From contig NZ_RJWA01000016.1 of NCBI RefSeq assembly GCF_003762835.1, positions 1-40,350 of the forward strand: DNA of 40,350 bases. The letters run 5' to 3'. Every line of letters starts with the position of its first letter. The stretch's first letter is position 1. A program made the translations under genes and the position numbers. The notes beneath the pieces were generated by a model. The model was not told where the DNA came from. It saw only the letters and a program-made list of their open reading frames with translations, and searched no databases. Source of the DNA: Micromonospora sp. HM5-17 (lineage in GTDB: Bacteria; Actinomycetota; Actinomycetes; Mycobacteriales; Micromonosporaceae). Of the stretch, positions 9,665 through 17,857 are shown piece after piece.

Positions 9665-10849
9665 TCAGGGCATCGGATAGGTGTTGAACCACAGGCGGTA
9701 CGTCCACACGCCCCACCCGCCGGATGAGGTCCAGCCGTCGGCGACGGTGTGCACGATCTCCAGGGTGCTCGACGGTGTCGTCCCGTACGGTCCCTGCACG
9801 AGTCCGGAGTTGTGGTTGAACGCGTGCCCGGAGTGCGCCGGGGTGATCCGCTCCTCGACCCGCCAGGTGCCCGAGCCGCTCCAGATGGCGGAGCCCTCGA
9901 TGGAGGCCACCACCGTGTCGGTCTGCACCGGCGGCCCGTTCGGGTTCCTGTTCCACACGCCCGCGTCGTAGGAGATGTAGAACCGGTCGCGGTCCGGGCG
10001 GTAGACCACGGAGGCGTTGTGCAGCCAGTCCGGCAGGCCGGCGGCCGGCAGCGGCACGGCGGGCCCGATGACCGGGTTGGCCATGTCGGCGAGGTTCACC
10101 TCGCGGCGTACGAAGCCGCCGTTGCCCTGGTAGAACAGCAGGATCCGTCCGGCACCGTCGACCGAGGTCGCCGCGGGCTGGCCGACGCAGTAGTGACCGG
10201 TCGGGCACCGGCCGCCGAACTCGCGGTCGTAGGAGATCAGCGGGGTGGGGTAGACCTTCCACCCGCTGGGCGCGGCGTCGAGCGAGTCACTGAAGGCGAC
10301 ACCGAGCTGGTTCGGCGACTCCTGCTCGGGTGGACACGGCGCCGCCTGCGTCTTGCAGCCGTACGCCGTGAAGAAGATCGCCCACGGGTAGACGTGGCCG
10401 TTCCACCGGAACTGGCCACGCAACACCTGGGGGTCACACATGTGGTAGTTGGCCCACGCCGGACCCTGGGCCGGGCCGAATGCCACCCGGGGAGCGCTGT
10501 ACGACCAGGTGTTCCCGTTCCGTTTCCCCACGCTGAGCATGACGTGGTCGTAGACCCGGCCACTCTCCCGGTTGCCGCAGTAGAACACGTGGCGGGTGTT
10601 GCCCTGCTCGACGATCGTGGGCGCGTACGAATAGAAGTTGCCCTGCGGCGGATTGACCCCCAGCGGCTTGGACGCCGGCAGGGAGCTCGCCGCCGTGGTG
10701 GAGACGTCCGGCGCCGCCGCCGTCGTCTCGGTCGCCGCCGGGCCTGTCCCACAACCGGCCAGCAGCGCCAGCAGTGCCGCCGCACCCGCGGCCCGGATCA
10801 CCCGGATCGGTCCCGCTCCCCGGCGCTTCCCCGGGGTGCGTACGTCCAT
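9665..10849 (-). CDS. Secreted lipoprotein, beta-propeller-like
   Basis: A 394-residue lipoprotein. The ATG at 10849 is chosen over two upstream in-frame ATGs because GGAGG lies 9 bases before it and it gives a compact signal peptide. The lipobox is LLAGC with Cys33 as the lipidated residue, followed by a Thr/Ala-rich linker. The mature part has repeated Tyr/Trp/Asp-rich strands (APTIVEQGNTRHVFYCG, LLFYQGNGGF, YRPDRDRFYISYDAGVW) typical of a five-bladed propeller like those of GH32/43/62-type proteins, and several Cys in pairs (GCKTQAAPC, GGRCPTGHYC) likely to form disulfides. No catalytic set can be named with confidence. It converges on the giant secreted protein and may act on the same carbohydrate material. 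Function unknown. Confidence 0.8.
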   Translation of the reverse strand: MDVRTPGKRRGAGPIRVIRAAGAAALLALLAGCGTGPAATETTAAAPDVSTTAASSLPASKPLGVNPPQGNFYSYAPTIVEQGNTRHVFYCGNRESGRVYDHVMLSVGKRNGNTWSYSAPRVAFGPAQGPAWANYHMCDPQVLRGQFRWNGHVYPWAIFFTAYGCKTQAAPCPPEQESPNQLGVAFSDSLDAAPSGWKVYPTPLISYDREFGGRCPTGHYCVGQPAATSVDGAGRILLFYQGNGGFVRREVNLADMANPVIGPAVPLPAAGLPDWLHNASVVYRPDRDRFYISYDAGVWNRNPNGPPVQTDTVVASIEGSAIWSGSGTWRVEERITPAHSGHAFNHNSGLVQGPYGTTPSSTLEIVHTVADGWTSSGGWGVWTYRLWFNTYPMP

Positions 10850-10877
10850 CGTCCTCATCCTCCTCAACACCCGACCG

Positions 10878-10907
10878 GACCGGTCCCGTCCACGGACGGG
10901 ACCGGTC
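10878..10907 (-). terminator. Hairpin between the beta-lactamase-like gene and the lipoprotein gene
   Basis: A perfect 14-bp inverted repeat (10878-10891 / 10894-10907, GACCGGTCCCGTCC against its complement) with a 2-nt spacer lies about 105 bp past the stop of the upstream minus-strand gene and 29 bp before the lipoprotein start. It is most likely the terminator of the former; an operator for the latter is possible. Confidence 0.55.
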
Positions 10908-11012
10908 ACGCCGTACCGGCGGCACCCGCCGGACGCCGCCGTTACCGGCCCGCCGCCGGGGCGGAGCCCGGTAAGGTCCTCGTCCCGCGCGGTCCCGCCA
11001 TGTCGATTCCGC

Positions 11013-12038
11013 TCAGCCGCCGTTGCTGGGCTGGTACCGGCGGGGCTGGTGGACCGGCGCGGCGGGATTGGTCACCCCGTTCACGGCGGCGAGGAACTGG
11101 GGACCCATCACGGCCCGGGCCCGCACCGCCGGATGCGTGGAGCCAAAGTTGTCCGCGTCGGCCTGACCATCCGCGAACAGCACGTACGTCAACACCGCGG
11201 CACCCGCCGGGTCAAACATCACCCCCGCCTCATGCCGCGCGTCGGCAAACCAGCCCGCCTTCGTCGCCACCCGCGCCCGCTCATCGGACGACATCGTCCG
11301 CCGGATCCCATCGGTGAACGCGATCGGCGACCGCAACAGACCGAGCAGAAACGCGGTCGACGCCGGCGACAACAACGTCCCCCCGACCAACGCCTGCAAC
11401 AGATCGTGCGTCTCCCGCGCGGTACTGGTGCCCAGGTAGAACCGGTTCGGGTTCGCCACCGGCTCCACCTGCGTGTTCGGGAAACCCTTGTCCACCAGAA
11501 TCTGGTTCAACTCCGCGGCCGGACACACCAGGCCGCACAACCGCACCGCCGTGTCATCCGACACCGTCAACAACGCCGCGAGCACATGCCCCAACGTCAC
11601 CGAGCTGGGATACGCGCCGTCCAGACTGAAAATACCGTCGCCATTGGGCACCACGATGTCCGCGGTCACATCCACCCGCTGGTCGAGCGTCAGCAGACCC
11701 CGATCAATCTTGTCCAGCACCGCCGTGGCAACCGCGATCTTGTTGACGCTGTACGCCTCGACCACGGTGTCCGGATTTTCCTGCACCGCGACCTGACGCG
11801 CGCCGTCGGACCCCACCACGCTCACGTACGCGTACCAGTTCCCCCCGGCCCGGGTCTTCTCCTGCTGGTACACGTCGGCAACCCGCTGCGCCGGGGTACG
11901 ACGGGGCGCGTCGCCATCCGACTTACGCCCAGCCGCACCACCCGGCGCCGCCGCAGCCGGACCCGCCAACCCGAACACCGCCCCCGCCGTGGCCACCGTG
12001 CCGATACCCAACGCTGCCCGACGACTCATCCTCGCCAC
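11013..12038 (-). CDS. Class A beta-lactamase-like serine hydrolase, Tat-exported
   Basis: A 341-residue exported serine hydrolase of the beta-lactamase / penicillin-interacting fold. The GTG at 12038 is preferred because GGAGG (12048-12052) is 9 bases upstream; the N-terminus then reads VARMSRRAALG, a twin-arginine signal, followed by a hydrophobic stretch and AAAAPGG. The class A pattern is present but altered: EAYSVNK is the SxxK box, SDDTA stands in for the SDN box, and ATKAGW stands in for the KTG box. No convincing Glu166-type omega loop (ExxLN) is seen. It may therefore be a D,D-peptidase-like or degenerate beta-lactamase rather than a true resistance enzyme. It is transcribed alone, with a hairpin downstream, and diverges from the SCP2-like gene. 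Confidence 0.85.
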   Translation of the reverse strand: MARMSRRAALGIGTVATAGAVFGLAGPAAAAPGGAAGRKSDGDAPRRTPAQRVADVYQQEKTRAGGNWYAYVSVVGSDGARQVAVQENPDTVVEAYSVNKIAVATAVLDKIDRGLLTLDQRVDVTADIVVPNGDGIFSLDGAYPSSVTLGHVLAALLTVSDDTAVRLCGLVCPAAELNQILVDKGFPNTQVEPVANPNRFYLGTSTARETHDLLQALVGGTLLSPASTAFLLGLLRSPIAFTDGIRRTMSSDERARVATKAGWFADARHEAGVMFDPAGAAVLTYVLFADGQADADNFGSTHPAVRARAVMGPQFLAAVNGVTNPAAPVHQPRRYQPSNGG

Positions 12039-12241
12039 AGCATCACACCTCCATCCCACACCGAATCCGCCACCCCACGACGGCGGATCGCGAGCCAGCC
12101 GGCCCGCGGTTGGTCCCGATCGTCGATGCCGCGCGCACAGGAACGGCACACGACGGCTTCACGTTCAGCGCCGCATTCAACGGGTGAGCGCCAGCCACGA
12201 CCGCTCCCTCGGCGGGCGGGCCGCGAACGGTGGGAGAAAGT

Positions 12242-12295
12242 CCGCCGGCGCCCGAGGTCGGGAACCGGGCGCCGGCGGCACGGGTTTTGACCCGT
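12242..12295 (+). other. Two hairpins in the leader of the SCP2-like/debranching operon
   Basis: A 13-bp perfect stem (12242-12254 / 12266-12278, 11-nt loop) is followed at once by a second small one (ACGGGT TTTG ACCCGT, 12280-12295). They lie between divergent genes, where no terminator is expected, 62 bp before the plus-strand start. This may be a leader attenuator, or a terminator left from a lost gene. Confidence 0.4.
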
Positions 12296-12356
12296 TGGGG
12301 CGGGGAAGGTACGGGCGGGTTCGACTCGGGTGGTTGAGCTGAGGAGAGGTTGTGGC

Positions 12357-12725
12357 GTGGCGGACCCGACCGGGGAGTTTTTCGAGACGCTTGAGGAGCG
12401 CGGTCACGGTGCCCTACCGGGCGAGGCCCGGGGCACGGTGCGATTCGACGTGACGCGGGACACCGGGACGGAACACTGGTACGTCGACATCCACAGCGAT
12501 GGGATTTCGGTCTCCCATACCGGGAAGGATCCGGCCGACAGCGTGGTGCAGACGGACCGCCACACGTGTGACCTTCTGGTGACAGGAGCGACGACCATCG
12601 TGGCGGCGATCCTGCGTAACCGGGTGCGGGTACAGGGAAACCTCCTCCTCATACTGGCGTTTCGGCAGTTCTTTCCCGATGCACCCAGCGCGCGTGATCC
12701 ACGGGTTGCGGGGCGGGCTCGATGA
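12357..12725 (+). CDS. SCP2-like sterol-carrier domain protein
   Basis: A 122-residue protein with a GTG start 7 bases after GAGGAGAGG (12341-12349). Sequence features fit a free-standing SCP-2 sterol-transfer fold: a central GTVRFDVT...EHWYVDIHSDGISVSH sheet, PADSVVQTDRHTCDLLVTG, and a C-terminal RNRVRVQGNLLLILAFRQFFP segment, which resembles the 'G.l.v.Gd..l...f..lf' end of the family. Such domains bind lipids or act as small regulatory modules. Its stop overlaps the ATG of the debranching enzyme (ATGA, 12722-12725), so the two are translated together, which suggests a functional link in glycogen or trehalose metabolism. It has no signal peptide. The family call is by pattern and the role is unknown. 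Confidence 0.72.
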   Translation: MADPTGEFFETLEERGHGALPGEARGTVRFDVTRDTGTEHWYVDIHSDGISVSHTGKDPADSVVQTDRHTCDLLVTGATTIVAAILRNRVRVQGNLLLILAFRQFFPDAPSARDPRVAGRAR

Positions 12726-14836
12726 GGGAAGCGGAGCCCATCACCCTGCTTGACGGCAACCGGTTCGTGGTCAGTGACGACGCCGGTGACATCTGTTCGT
12801 CATACCACTTTCCGTCCGGCCTGTTTTCGTTTGACACCCGGTTTCTGTCGACCTGGATCCTGTCCATCAACGGGGAGCGGCTCCATCCGTTGTCCGTCGA
12901 CGACCTGCAGTACTTCGAATCGCGATTCTTTCTGGCTCCCGGGGAGCCGACCCACTATATCGACGCACAGCTGTCGGTGATCCGGCGGCGCTCCATCGCG
13001 GGCAGGTTCGACGAGGACCTGACGGTGCTCAACCACCGGTCCGAGTGGGTGGAGCTGACCGTGCGAATCGACATAGAGAATGACTTCGCGGACTTCTCCG
13101 AGATCGGGGAGCCCGTGGTCAAGAAGGGACGCATATCGGTCACCACGGGTGAGAACCAACTCCGCATCAGCTACGCCCGGGAGAGCTTCCTCCGAGAGAC
13201 CGTGATCACTGCCAGCGATCCCGTGACGGTCGACCCGGGTGGCATGACGTTCCATCCCCGGATCGCTCCGCATTCGTCCTGGACCGGCACCCTGACGGTG
13301 GACACCCTGATGCTGGGCGGAGAGGACCGGGATCTCCGGGACAGTCTGAGTAGTCGGGTGAACCGGACCAAGGCGCAGACGCTGGCGGATCTCGACGACT
13401 GGATCGCCCGGGCGCCACAGCTGACGTCGAGGAGCGAGGCTCTCAACGAGGCGTACGAACGCAGCGTCATCGACCTCGCGGCGCTGCGGTACCGGGGGCT
13501 GGTCAGCGGGGAGTACCTGCCGGCCGCGGGTCTGCCGTACTACATGACGCTGTTCGGGCGGCAGGGCATCATAACCTGCCTTCAGACGCTGCCGTTTCTC
13601 CCCGACCTCACCAGGCCGACCCTGCGCGCGCTGGCGGCTGTGCAGGGCACCCGGCTCGACGACTTCCGCGAGGAGGAGCCGGGAAAGATCCTGTACCAGG
13701 TACGGTACGGTGAGTCGTCGGCGTTCGACGAGCTGCCCCACTCGCTCTCCTACGGGGCCGCGGACACCACACCCCTGTTCGTGGTGCTGCTCGACGAGTA
13801 CGAACGCTGGACGGGCGACGCCGACCTCGTACGGCAGCTGCGCCACGTGGCCCGGCGCGCACTGGACTGGATCGACACGTACGGCAACCTGCTGGGCGAC
13901 GGCTACGTCCGGTACGAGCCGCGCAACCCCCACCACGGGCCGGTGAACCAGTGCTGGAAGGAATCGCCGGATGGCGTGTCGTTCGCCGACGGCAGACTCC
14001 CCGGCCCGTACCGGGCAACCTGCGAACTCCAGGGCTACGCGTACGACGCCAAGATGCGGGGTGCGCGGCTGGCCCGGTTGTTCTGGGGTGAGCCGGAGTA
14101 CGCCGACCGTCTGGAACGCGAGGCGTACGACCTCAAGCAACGGTTCAACCGGGACTTCTGGGTCGAGGACGGGGAGTACTACGCGCTCGGCCTCGACAGT
14201 AACGGGGCCAGGATCGACGCCCTGGCGTCCAACATGGGCCACCTCCTGTGGAGCGGGATCGTCGACGAGCAGCGAGCCGCCGCCGTGGCGCGGCGCCTGC
14301 TCGGTCCCGAGCTGTTCTCCGGGTGGGGTGTGCGTACGCTCGCGGCGGGACAGGCCCGGTACAACCCGGTCGGTTACCACGTCGGCTCGGTCTGGCCCGC
14401 CGACAACTCGCTGATCGCCTGGGGACTGCGTCGGTACGGCTTCGCGGAGGAGGCCGGGCGAATCGCCGTCGGCATGTTCGACGCCGCCCGCTACTTCAAC
14501 GGGCGGCTACCCGAAACGTTCGGCGGCTACGACCGGGCCCGGACCAGTTTTCCGGTGCGGTACCCATCGGCCTGCAGCCCGTACGGGGGTTCCGCCGGAT
14601 CGATCCTGCTGCTCATGCGTGTCCTGCTCGGCATGGAACCCATCGGCGGGCGGCTGACCGTCGACGCGGCGCTGCCCGGGGCTGTCGGCGCCATCGCGCT
14701 CGGCGGTGTTCCCGGTCGGTGGGGATACGCCGACGTCTCCGGGCGGCTGTCCAGCCGACCGCCCGGGCATCGCCCGTTGGTCGCCAGACCCCAGGACCAG
14801 AACGTCAGGGGATCGAACCCCTTCGGCCGCGCCTGA
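12722..14836 (+). CDS. Glycogen debranching-like (amylo-alpha-1,6-glucosidase) protein
   Basis: A 704-residue cytoplasmic protein. The N-terminal third (about 5-200) matches the bacterial glycogen-debranching N-terminal domain: ITLLDGNRFVVSDDAGDI, FDTRFLSTWILSINGE, then a beta-sandwich. Residues about 240-670 are an (alpha/alpha)6 glucosidase barrel with AAGLPYYMTLFGRQGIIT, NQCWKESPDGV, GYAYDAKMRGARLARL and GSVWPADNSLIAWGLRRYG; the acidic residues in the KESPDGV and WPADNS segments are candidates for catalysis. It probably trims alpha-1,6 or related alpha-glucans. The last 30 or so residues (after VPGRWGYADVSGRL) are Arg/Pro-rich and do not look like the family's usual end. The DNA there (14803-14833) resembles a tRNA T-arm, so the 3' end may have been replaced. 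The gene is coupled to the SCP2-like gene by a 4-bp overlap. Confidence 0.88.
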   Translation: MREAEPITLLDGNRFVVSDDAGDICSSYHFPSGLFSFDTRFLSTWILSINGERLHPLSVDDLQYFESRFFLAPGEPTHYIDAQLSVIRRRSIAGRFDEDLTVLNHRSEWVELTVRIDIENDFADFSEIGEPVVKKGRISVTTGENQLRISYARESFLRETVITASDPVTVDPGGMTFHPRIAPHSSWTGTLTVDTLMLGGEDRDLRDSLSSRVNRTKAQTLADLDDWIARAPQLTSRSEALNEAYERSVIDLAALRYRGLVSGEYLPAAGLPYYMTLFGRQGIITCLQTLPFLPDLTRPTLRALAAVQGTRLDDFREEEPGKILYQVRYGESSAFDELPHSLSYGAADTTPLFVVLLDEYERWTGDADLVRQLRHVARRALDWIDTYGNLLGDGYVRYEPRNPHHGPVNQCWKESPDGVSFADGRLPGPYRATCELQGYAYDAKMRGARLARLFWGEPEYADRLEREAYDLKQRFNRDFWVEDGEYYALGLDSNGARIDALASNMGHLLWSGIVDEQRAAAVARRLLGPELFSGWGVRTLAAGQARYNPVGYHVGSVWPADNSLIAWGLRRYGFAEEAGRIAVGMFDAARYFNGRLPETFGGYDRARTSFPVRYPSACSPYGGSAGSILLLMRVLLGMEPIGGRLTVDAALPGAVGAIALGGVPGRWGYADVSGRLSSRPPGHRPLVARPQDQNVRGSNPFGRA

Positions 14837-14986
14837 CCGACAGGTCCCTGACGCGGAAACCTCGGCTCGACAGGGCATGGTGCCACCCGTCGACCGGTCC
14901 GTCGGCTCACCGGTCGCAGCCCGAGGGTCACCCCGGGCACGTCGTCGCTCCGGCGGTGCGGCGCCGGTTCGACGCGGCGCGCCACG

Positions 14987-15781
14987 TCAGGCGTCCCGCC
15001 GCTTCAGCAGGAGGTACGCGATCGCGAGCAGGACCGCGGTGGTCGTCGCGAGGACCGCGCACCCCGGCCACGGCGCCAGGCCCGTGGGTTCTATCCGCAG
15101 TAGCTGGATGCCGGCCTCCGTCGGCCACCACCGGAGGGCCGTACGGCCCGCGTCACCGAGCTGGGTGAGCACCATCGGCACGATCAGCACGCCCGCCGCC
15201 AGGGTGCTGATGGCGATGGCGCTGTGTCGGACGACGACGCCGACGGCCAGGGCCAGGCAGGACAGGGTGGCCAGATACAGGGCGCAGCCGGCGAGTGCCC
15301 GGAACACGCCGGGGTCGTCCAGTCCGACGTGAGTTGCCCGGTCGCTGAGGAGGAGCCGTACCACGACGAACGACGCCACGGCACCCGCCGCCCCGACGAC
15401 CAGCGCCAGCGCCGTGACGACGGCGGCCTTGGCCGCCAGCAGCCGGCCCCGGACGGGGACCACGACCAGGCTCGACCGGATCGCGCCGGTGCCGTACTCG
15501 CTGGTGATGACCATCGAGCCGAGGACGCAGACGGCGAGTTGCCCGAAGACGACGCCCTGCAACGCCGCGGTGATGACATCGGCGGGCGGGTACGTCTCCG
15601 CCGGCTGGAAGCCGGGCAGGGCGCGTGCGGTGAGAAACGCGGAACCCACCATGATGATCATGGTCGCGGCCAGGCTCCAGGCGGTGGAGGTGAGCGAGAC
15701 CAGTTTGGTCCATTCGGCCGCGACGGCGTGCCCGAAACCGGACCGGGTGATCGGGGCGGGGGTCGGGGCGGATCGGTTCAT
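14987..15781 (-). CDS. ABC-2 type exporter permease
   Basis: A 264-residue integral membrane protein with about six hydrophobic segments (for example WSLAATMIIMVGSAFL, GQLAVCVLGSMVITSEYGTGAI, a long run near 115-135, and a C-terminal helix ending LLLKRRDA). The VITSEYGTGAIRSSL motif after the second helix is typical of ABC-2 permeases of the bacitracin/lantibiotic-export type. The start overlaps the stop of the ATPase gene (ATGA, 15778-15781), so the pair is one exporter. The substrate is unknown; a broken response regulator diverges from the pair and may once have controlled it. Confidence 0.9.
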   Translation of the reverse strand: MNRSAPTPAPITRSGFGHAVAAEWTKLVSLTSTAWSLAATMIIMVGSAFLTARALPGFQPAETYPPADVITAALQGVVFGQLAVCVLGSMVITSEYGTGAIRSSLVVVPVRGRLLAAKAAVVTALALVVGAAGAVASFVVVRLLLSDRATHVGLDDPGVFRALAGCALYLATLSCLALAVGVVVRHSAIAISTLAAGVLIVPMVLTQLGDAGRTALRWWPTEAGIQLLRIEPTGLAPWPGCAVLATTTAVLLAIAYLLLKRRDA

Positions 15782-16713
15782 CGCTGTTCTCCGAGGGGTT
15801 CGGCGGCACGGTACTGCACCGCCTCCTGGGTCAGTTCCATGAACGCGGACTCCAGCGACGTGCGCTGGGCGCTGAGTTCGTACAGCCGCAGGCCGGCCTC
15901 GGCGGCGAGGTCCGCGATCCGTTCGCTGGGCAGCCCGGACACCGACAGGGTGTCGTCGTCGAGGACGTCGACGGTCGCGGCCGCGTCACGGAGCACCCGC
16001 GCCAACCGCGCCGACTGTGGACTGCGTACCCGCACGTGGTGTTGGCGACCGGACCGCAGGAAGTCGGCCATCGTCGTGTCGGCGATCAGCCGGCCACGCC
16101 CGATGACGATCAGGTGGTCGGCGGTGTCCTCCACCTCGCTCATCAGGTGGCTGGAGAACAGCACGGTCCGTCCCTCGGCGGCCAGTGACCGCACGAGGGT
16201 TCGAACCCACCGGATCCCCTCGGGGTCCAGGCCGTTGACCGGCTCGTCGAGGATGAGCACCGGCGGGTCGCCGAGGAGGGCGGCGGCGATCCCCAACCGC
16301 TGGCGCATACCGAGCGAGAAGGCCCGGATCCGCCGACCGGCGACGTCGGCCAGGCCGACGACCCCCAGCACCTCGTCGACCCGGCGGCGGCCGATGCCGT
16401 TGCTGCGGGCGAGCGCGAGCAGGTGGTGGTACGCGGTCCGGCCGGGGTGCACGGCAGCCGCGTCGAGCAGCGCGCCGGCGCACCGCATCGGCACCGGTGC
16501 CTGGGTGTACGGCCGGCCGCCGACCAGGGCCGCGCCGGAGGTCGGCCGGTCCAGGCCGAGGATCATGCGCATCGTGGTGGATTTCCCGGCGCCGTTCGGG
16601 CCGAGGAAGCCGGTGACCCGCCCCGGCCGTACGACGAACGACAGTCCGGCCACCGCCGTGGTCGCTCCGTACCGCTTGGTCAGCTCGCGTACCTCGATGG
16701 TGTGGGGTTCCAT
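15778..16713 (-). CDS. ABC exporter ATPase subunit
   Basis: A 311-residue ATP-binding subunit. The ATG at 16713 begins MEPHTIEVRELTKRYG, the standard start of this family. Walker A is GPNGAGKST near residue 40. The signature helix is degenerate, FSLGMRQRL in place of LSGGQ, as is common in DrrA/CcmA-type exporters. Walker B is LILDEPVNGLDP, with SSHLMSEVEDTAD as the H-loop region. A C-terminal extension of about 90 residues (HHVRVRSPQSARLARVL onward) resembles the DUF4162-type tail of multidrug or lipid exporters. It works with the permease encoded directly downstream with a 4-bp overlap. It lies divergent from the response-regulator pseudogene, about 170 bp apart. Confidence 0.93.
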   Translation of the reverse strand: MEPHTIEVRELTKRYGATTAVAGLSFVVRPGRVTGFLGPNGAGKSTTMRMILGLDRPTSGAALVGGRPYTQAPVPMRCAGALLDAAAVHPGRTAYHHLLALARSNGIGRRRVDEVLGVVGLADVAGRRIRAFSLGMRQRLGIAAALLGDPPVLILDEPVNGLDPEGIRWVRTLVRSLAAEGRTVLFSSHLMSEVEDTADHLIVIGRGRLIADTTMADFLRSGRQHHVRVRSPQSARLARVLRDAAATVDVLDDDTLSVSGLPSERIADLAAEAGLRLYELSAQRTSLESAFMELTQEAVQYRAAEPLGEQR

Positions 16714-16885
16714 GAGGGACGAGCATGTCGCCGCCGGCCGTGACGCGCGTCGGCCCGCAGACCGGATCTTCGCGCCGCCGGCCGGACGATGTCGAGCGGG
16801 TACCGGCCGCCGGTGTCGTTCCCGAGGATGACGGCCGAGAGACCGACGTGCCGGACGGACGGTGCGGCTATCGTCAGCGGGCCGC

Positions 16886-17537
16886 ATGACCACCGTCGTG
16901 GTCGTCGACGACCAGGCACTGGTTCGGGCGAGCTTCGCCTCCTCATCGAGACCGTCGACGACTTCAGTGTCGTCGGTGAGGCCGCCGACGGGATCCAGGC
17001 GGTCGAGGTGGCCCGCCAACAGCGGCCCGACGTGGTCCTGATGGACATCCGGATACCGCTGCTCAACGGGATCGAGGCGACCGCGCGGATCACCGCGGAC
17101 AACCCGAGGTCAAGGTGCTGATCCTGACCACCTACGACCGGGACGAGTACGTCTACGCGGCGCTACGCGCCGGAGCCAGCGGATTCCTGCTCAAGGACGC
17201 GCCACCGGCCGACCTGCTGGCCGCCATCCGGGTGGTGGCCGCCGGCGATGCCCTGCTCGCTCCGCGGATCACCCGTCGGTTGATCCGCGAGTTCGCCCAG
17301 CGGCCGGAGCCGGCCCGCCGACAGCCGGCGGAGCTGTCGAGCATCACCGGTCGGGAGCGCGAGGTGCTCGTCCTCGTGGCGCGGGGGTTGTCCAACGCCG
17401 AGATCGCCGATCAGCTGCACATCAGCATGGCCACCGCCAAGACGCACGTGGCACGGCTGCTCGCGAAGTTGCAGGCCCGGGACCGCATCCAGCTTGTGAT
17501 CATCGCGTACGAGTCGGGTCTCGTCCGGCCCGAGTAG
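16886..17537 (+). pseudogene. NarL/LuxR-type response regulator with two one-base deletions
   Basis: The ATG at 16886 begins MTTVVVVDDQALVRA, a receiver-domain start with the acidic pair at residues 8-9. The frame breaks near 16929-16937, continues in the next frame with LIETVDDFSVVGEAADG and VVLMDIRIPLLNGIEATARI (the phospho-acceptor Asp is in VVLMD), and breaks again at 17103-17106, continuing with VLILTTYDRDEYVYAALRAGASGFLLKD and a LuxR helix-turn-helix (ITGREREVLVLVARGLSNAEIADQL). Restoring one base (a C or G) near 16936 and one C in the CCC run near 17105 gives an intact protein of about 217 residues. Both changes are losses in GC runs, so a recent pseudogene and sequencing error are both possible. 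No sensor kinase gene adjoins it. It diverges from the ABC exporter genes. Confidence 0.88.
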
Positions 17538-17556
17538 CCGGGGTAGCGCGGACCGG

Positions 17557-17799
17557 CTACCGGCGTTTCCGCTGGGCGTCGAGGAGGCGTTGCAGGTACC
17601 CGTGGAAGCGCCGCACGTCCTCGGCCGACCAGCCGGCGGTGAGCTCGGCGAAGACGGCCTCCTGCTCGGGGTCGGGCTGGTCGTCGCACCCGGGCGCCGT
17701 GACGAACCGGAGGCCGGGCGTACCTGATCCAACTCGTCGACGGGCGGGCACGCGTGCCCGCCCGTCGACGACCGGCAGATCCGGCGGCTCCGCTGCCAC
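17557..17799 (-). pseudogene. Possible remnant of a small regulator (MarR-like C-terminus)
   Basis: An open frame of 80 codons. Only the last 45 or so look protein-like: DPEQEAVFAELTAGWSAEDVRRFHGYLQRLLDAQ resembles the helical C-terminal dimerisation segment of MarR-family regulators. The upstream half is made of the 36-bp palindrome at 17735-17770 and low-complexity Arg/Pro codons, and no winged-helix domain is present. The gene therefore appears cut off at or near the palindrome. It converges on the broken response regulator. It could also be an unrelated small hypothetical gene. Confidence 0.35.
17735..17770. repeat. Perfect 36-bp palindrome
   Basis: Arms 17735-17750 and 17755-17770 (CGTCGACGGGCGGGCA against its complement) flank CGCG, which is itself palindromic, so all 36 bp read the same on both strands. 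It could be a terminator of the converging response regulator, an operator, or a small insertion scar. It lies at the point where the regulator remnant loses similarity. Confidence 0.6.
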
Positions 17800-17857
17800 G
17801 GGGCCTCACCATATGGACTGCGACGGGTGAGGGCGCCCAGCCGCTGCCGGGGCGGTG

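Noticed and set aside
10638-12290. A 550-codon plus-strand frame opposite the lipoprotein and beta-lactamase-like genes
   Set aside because: It is a shadow frame; both minus-strand genes have ribosome sites, signal peptides and family motifs.
14797-14836. A complete tRNA gene at the end of the debranching gene
   Set aside because: Only the T-arm and acceptor-like part can be drawn; no matching 5' acceptor, D-arm or anticodon arm was found upstream.
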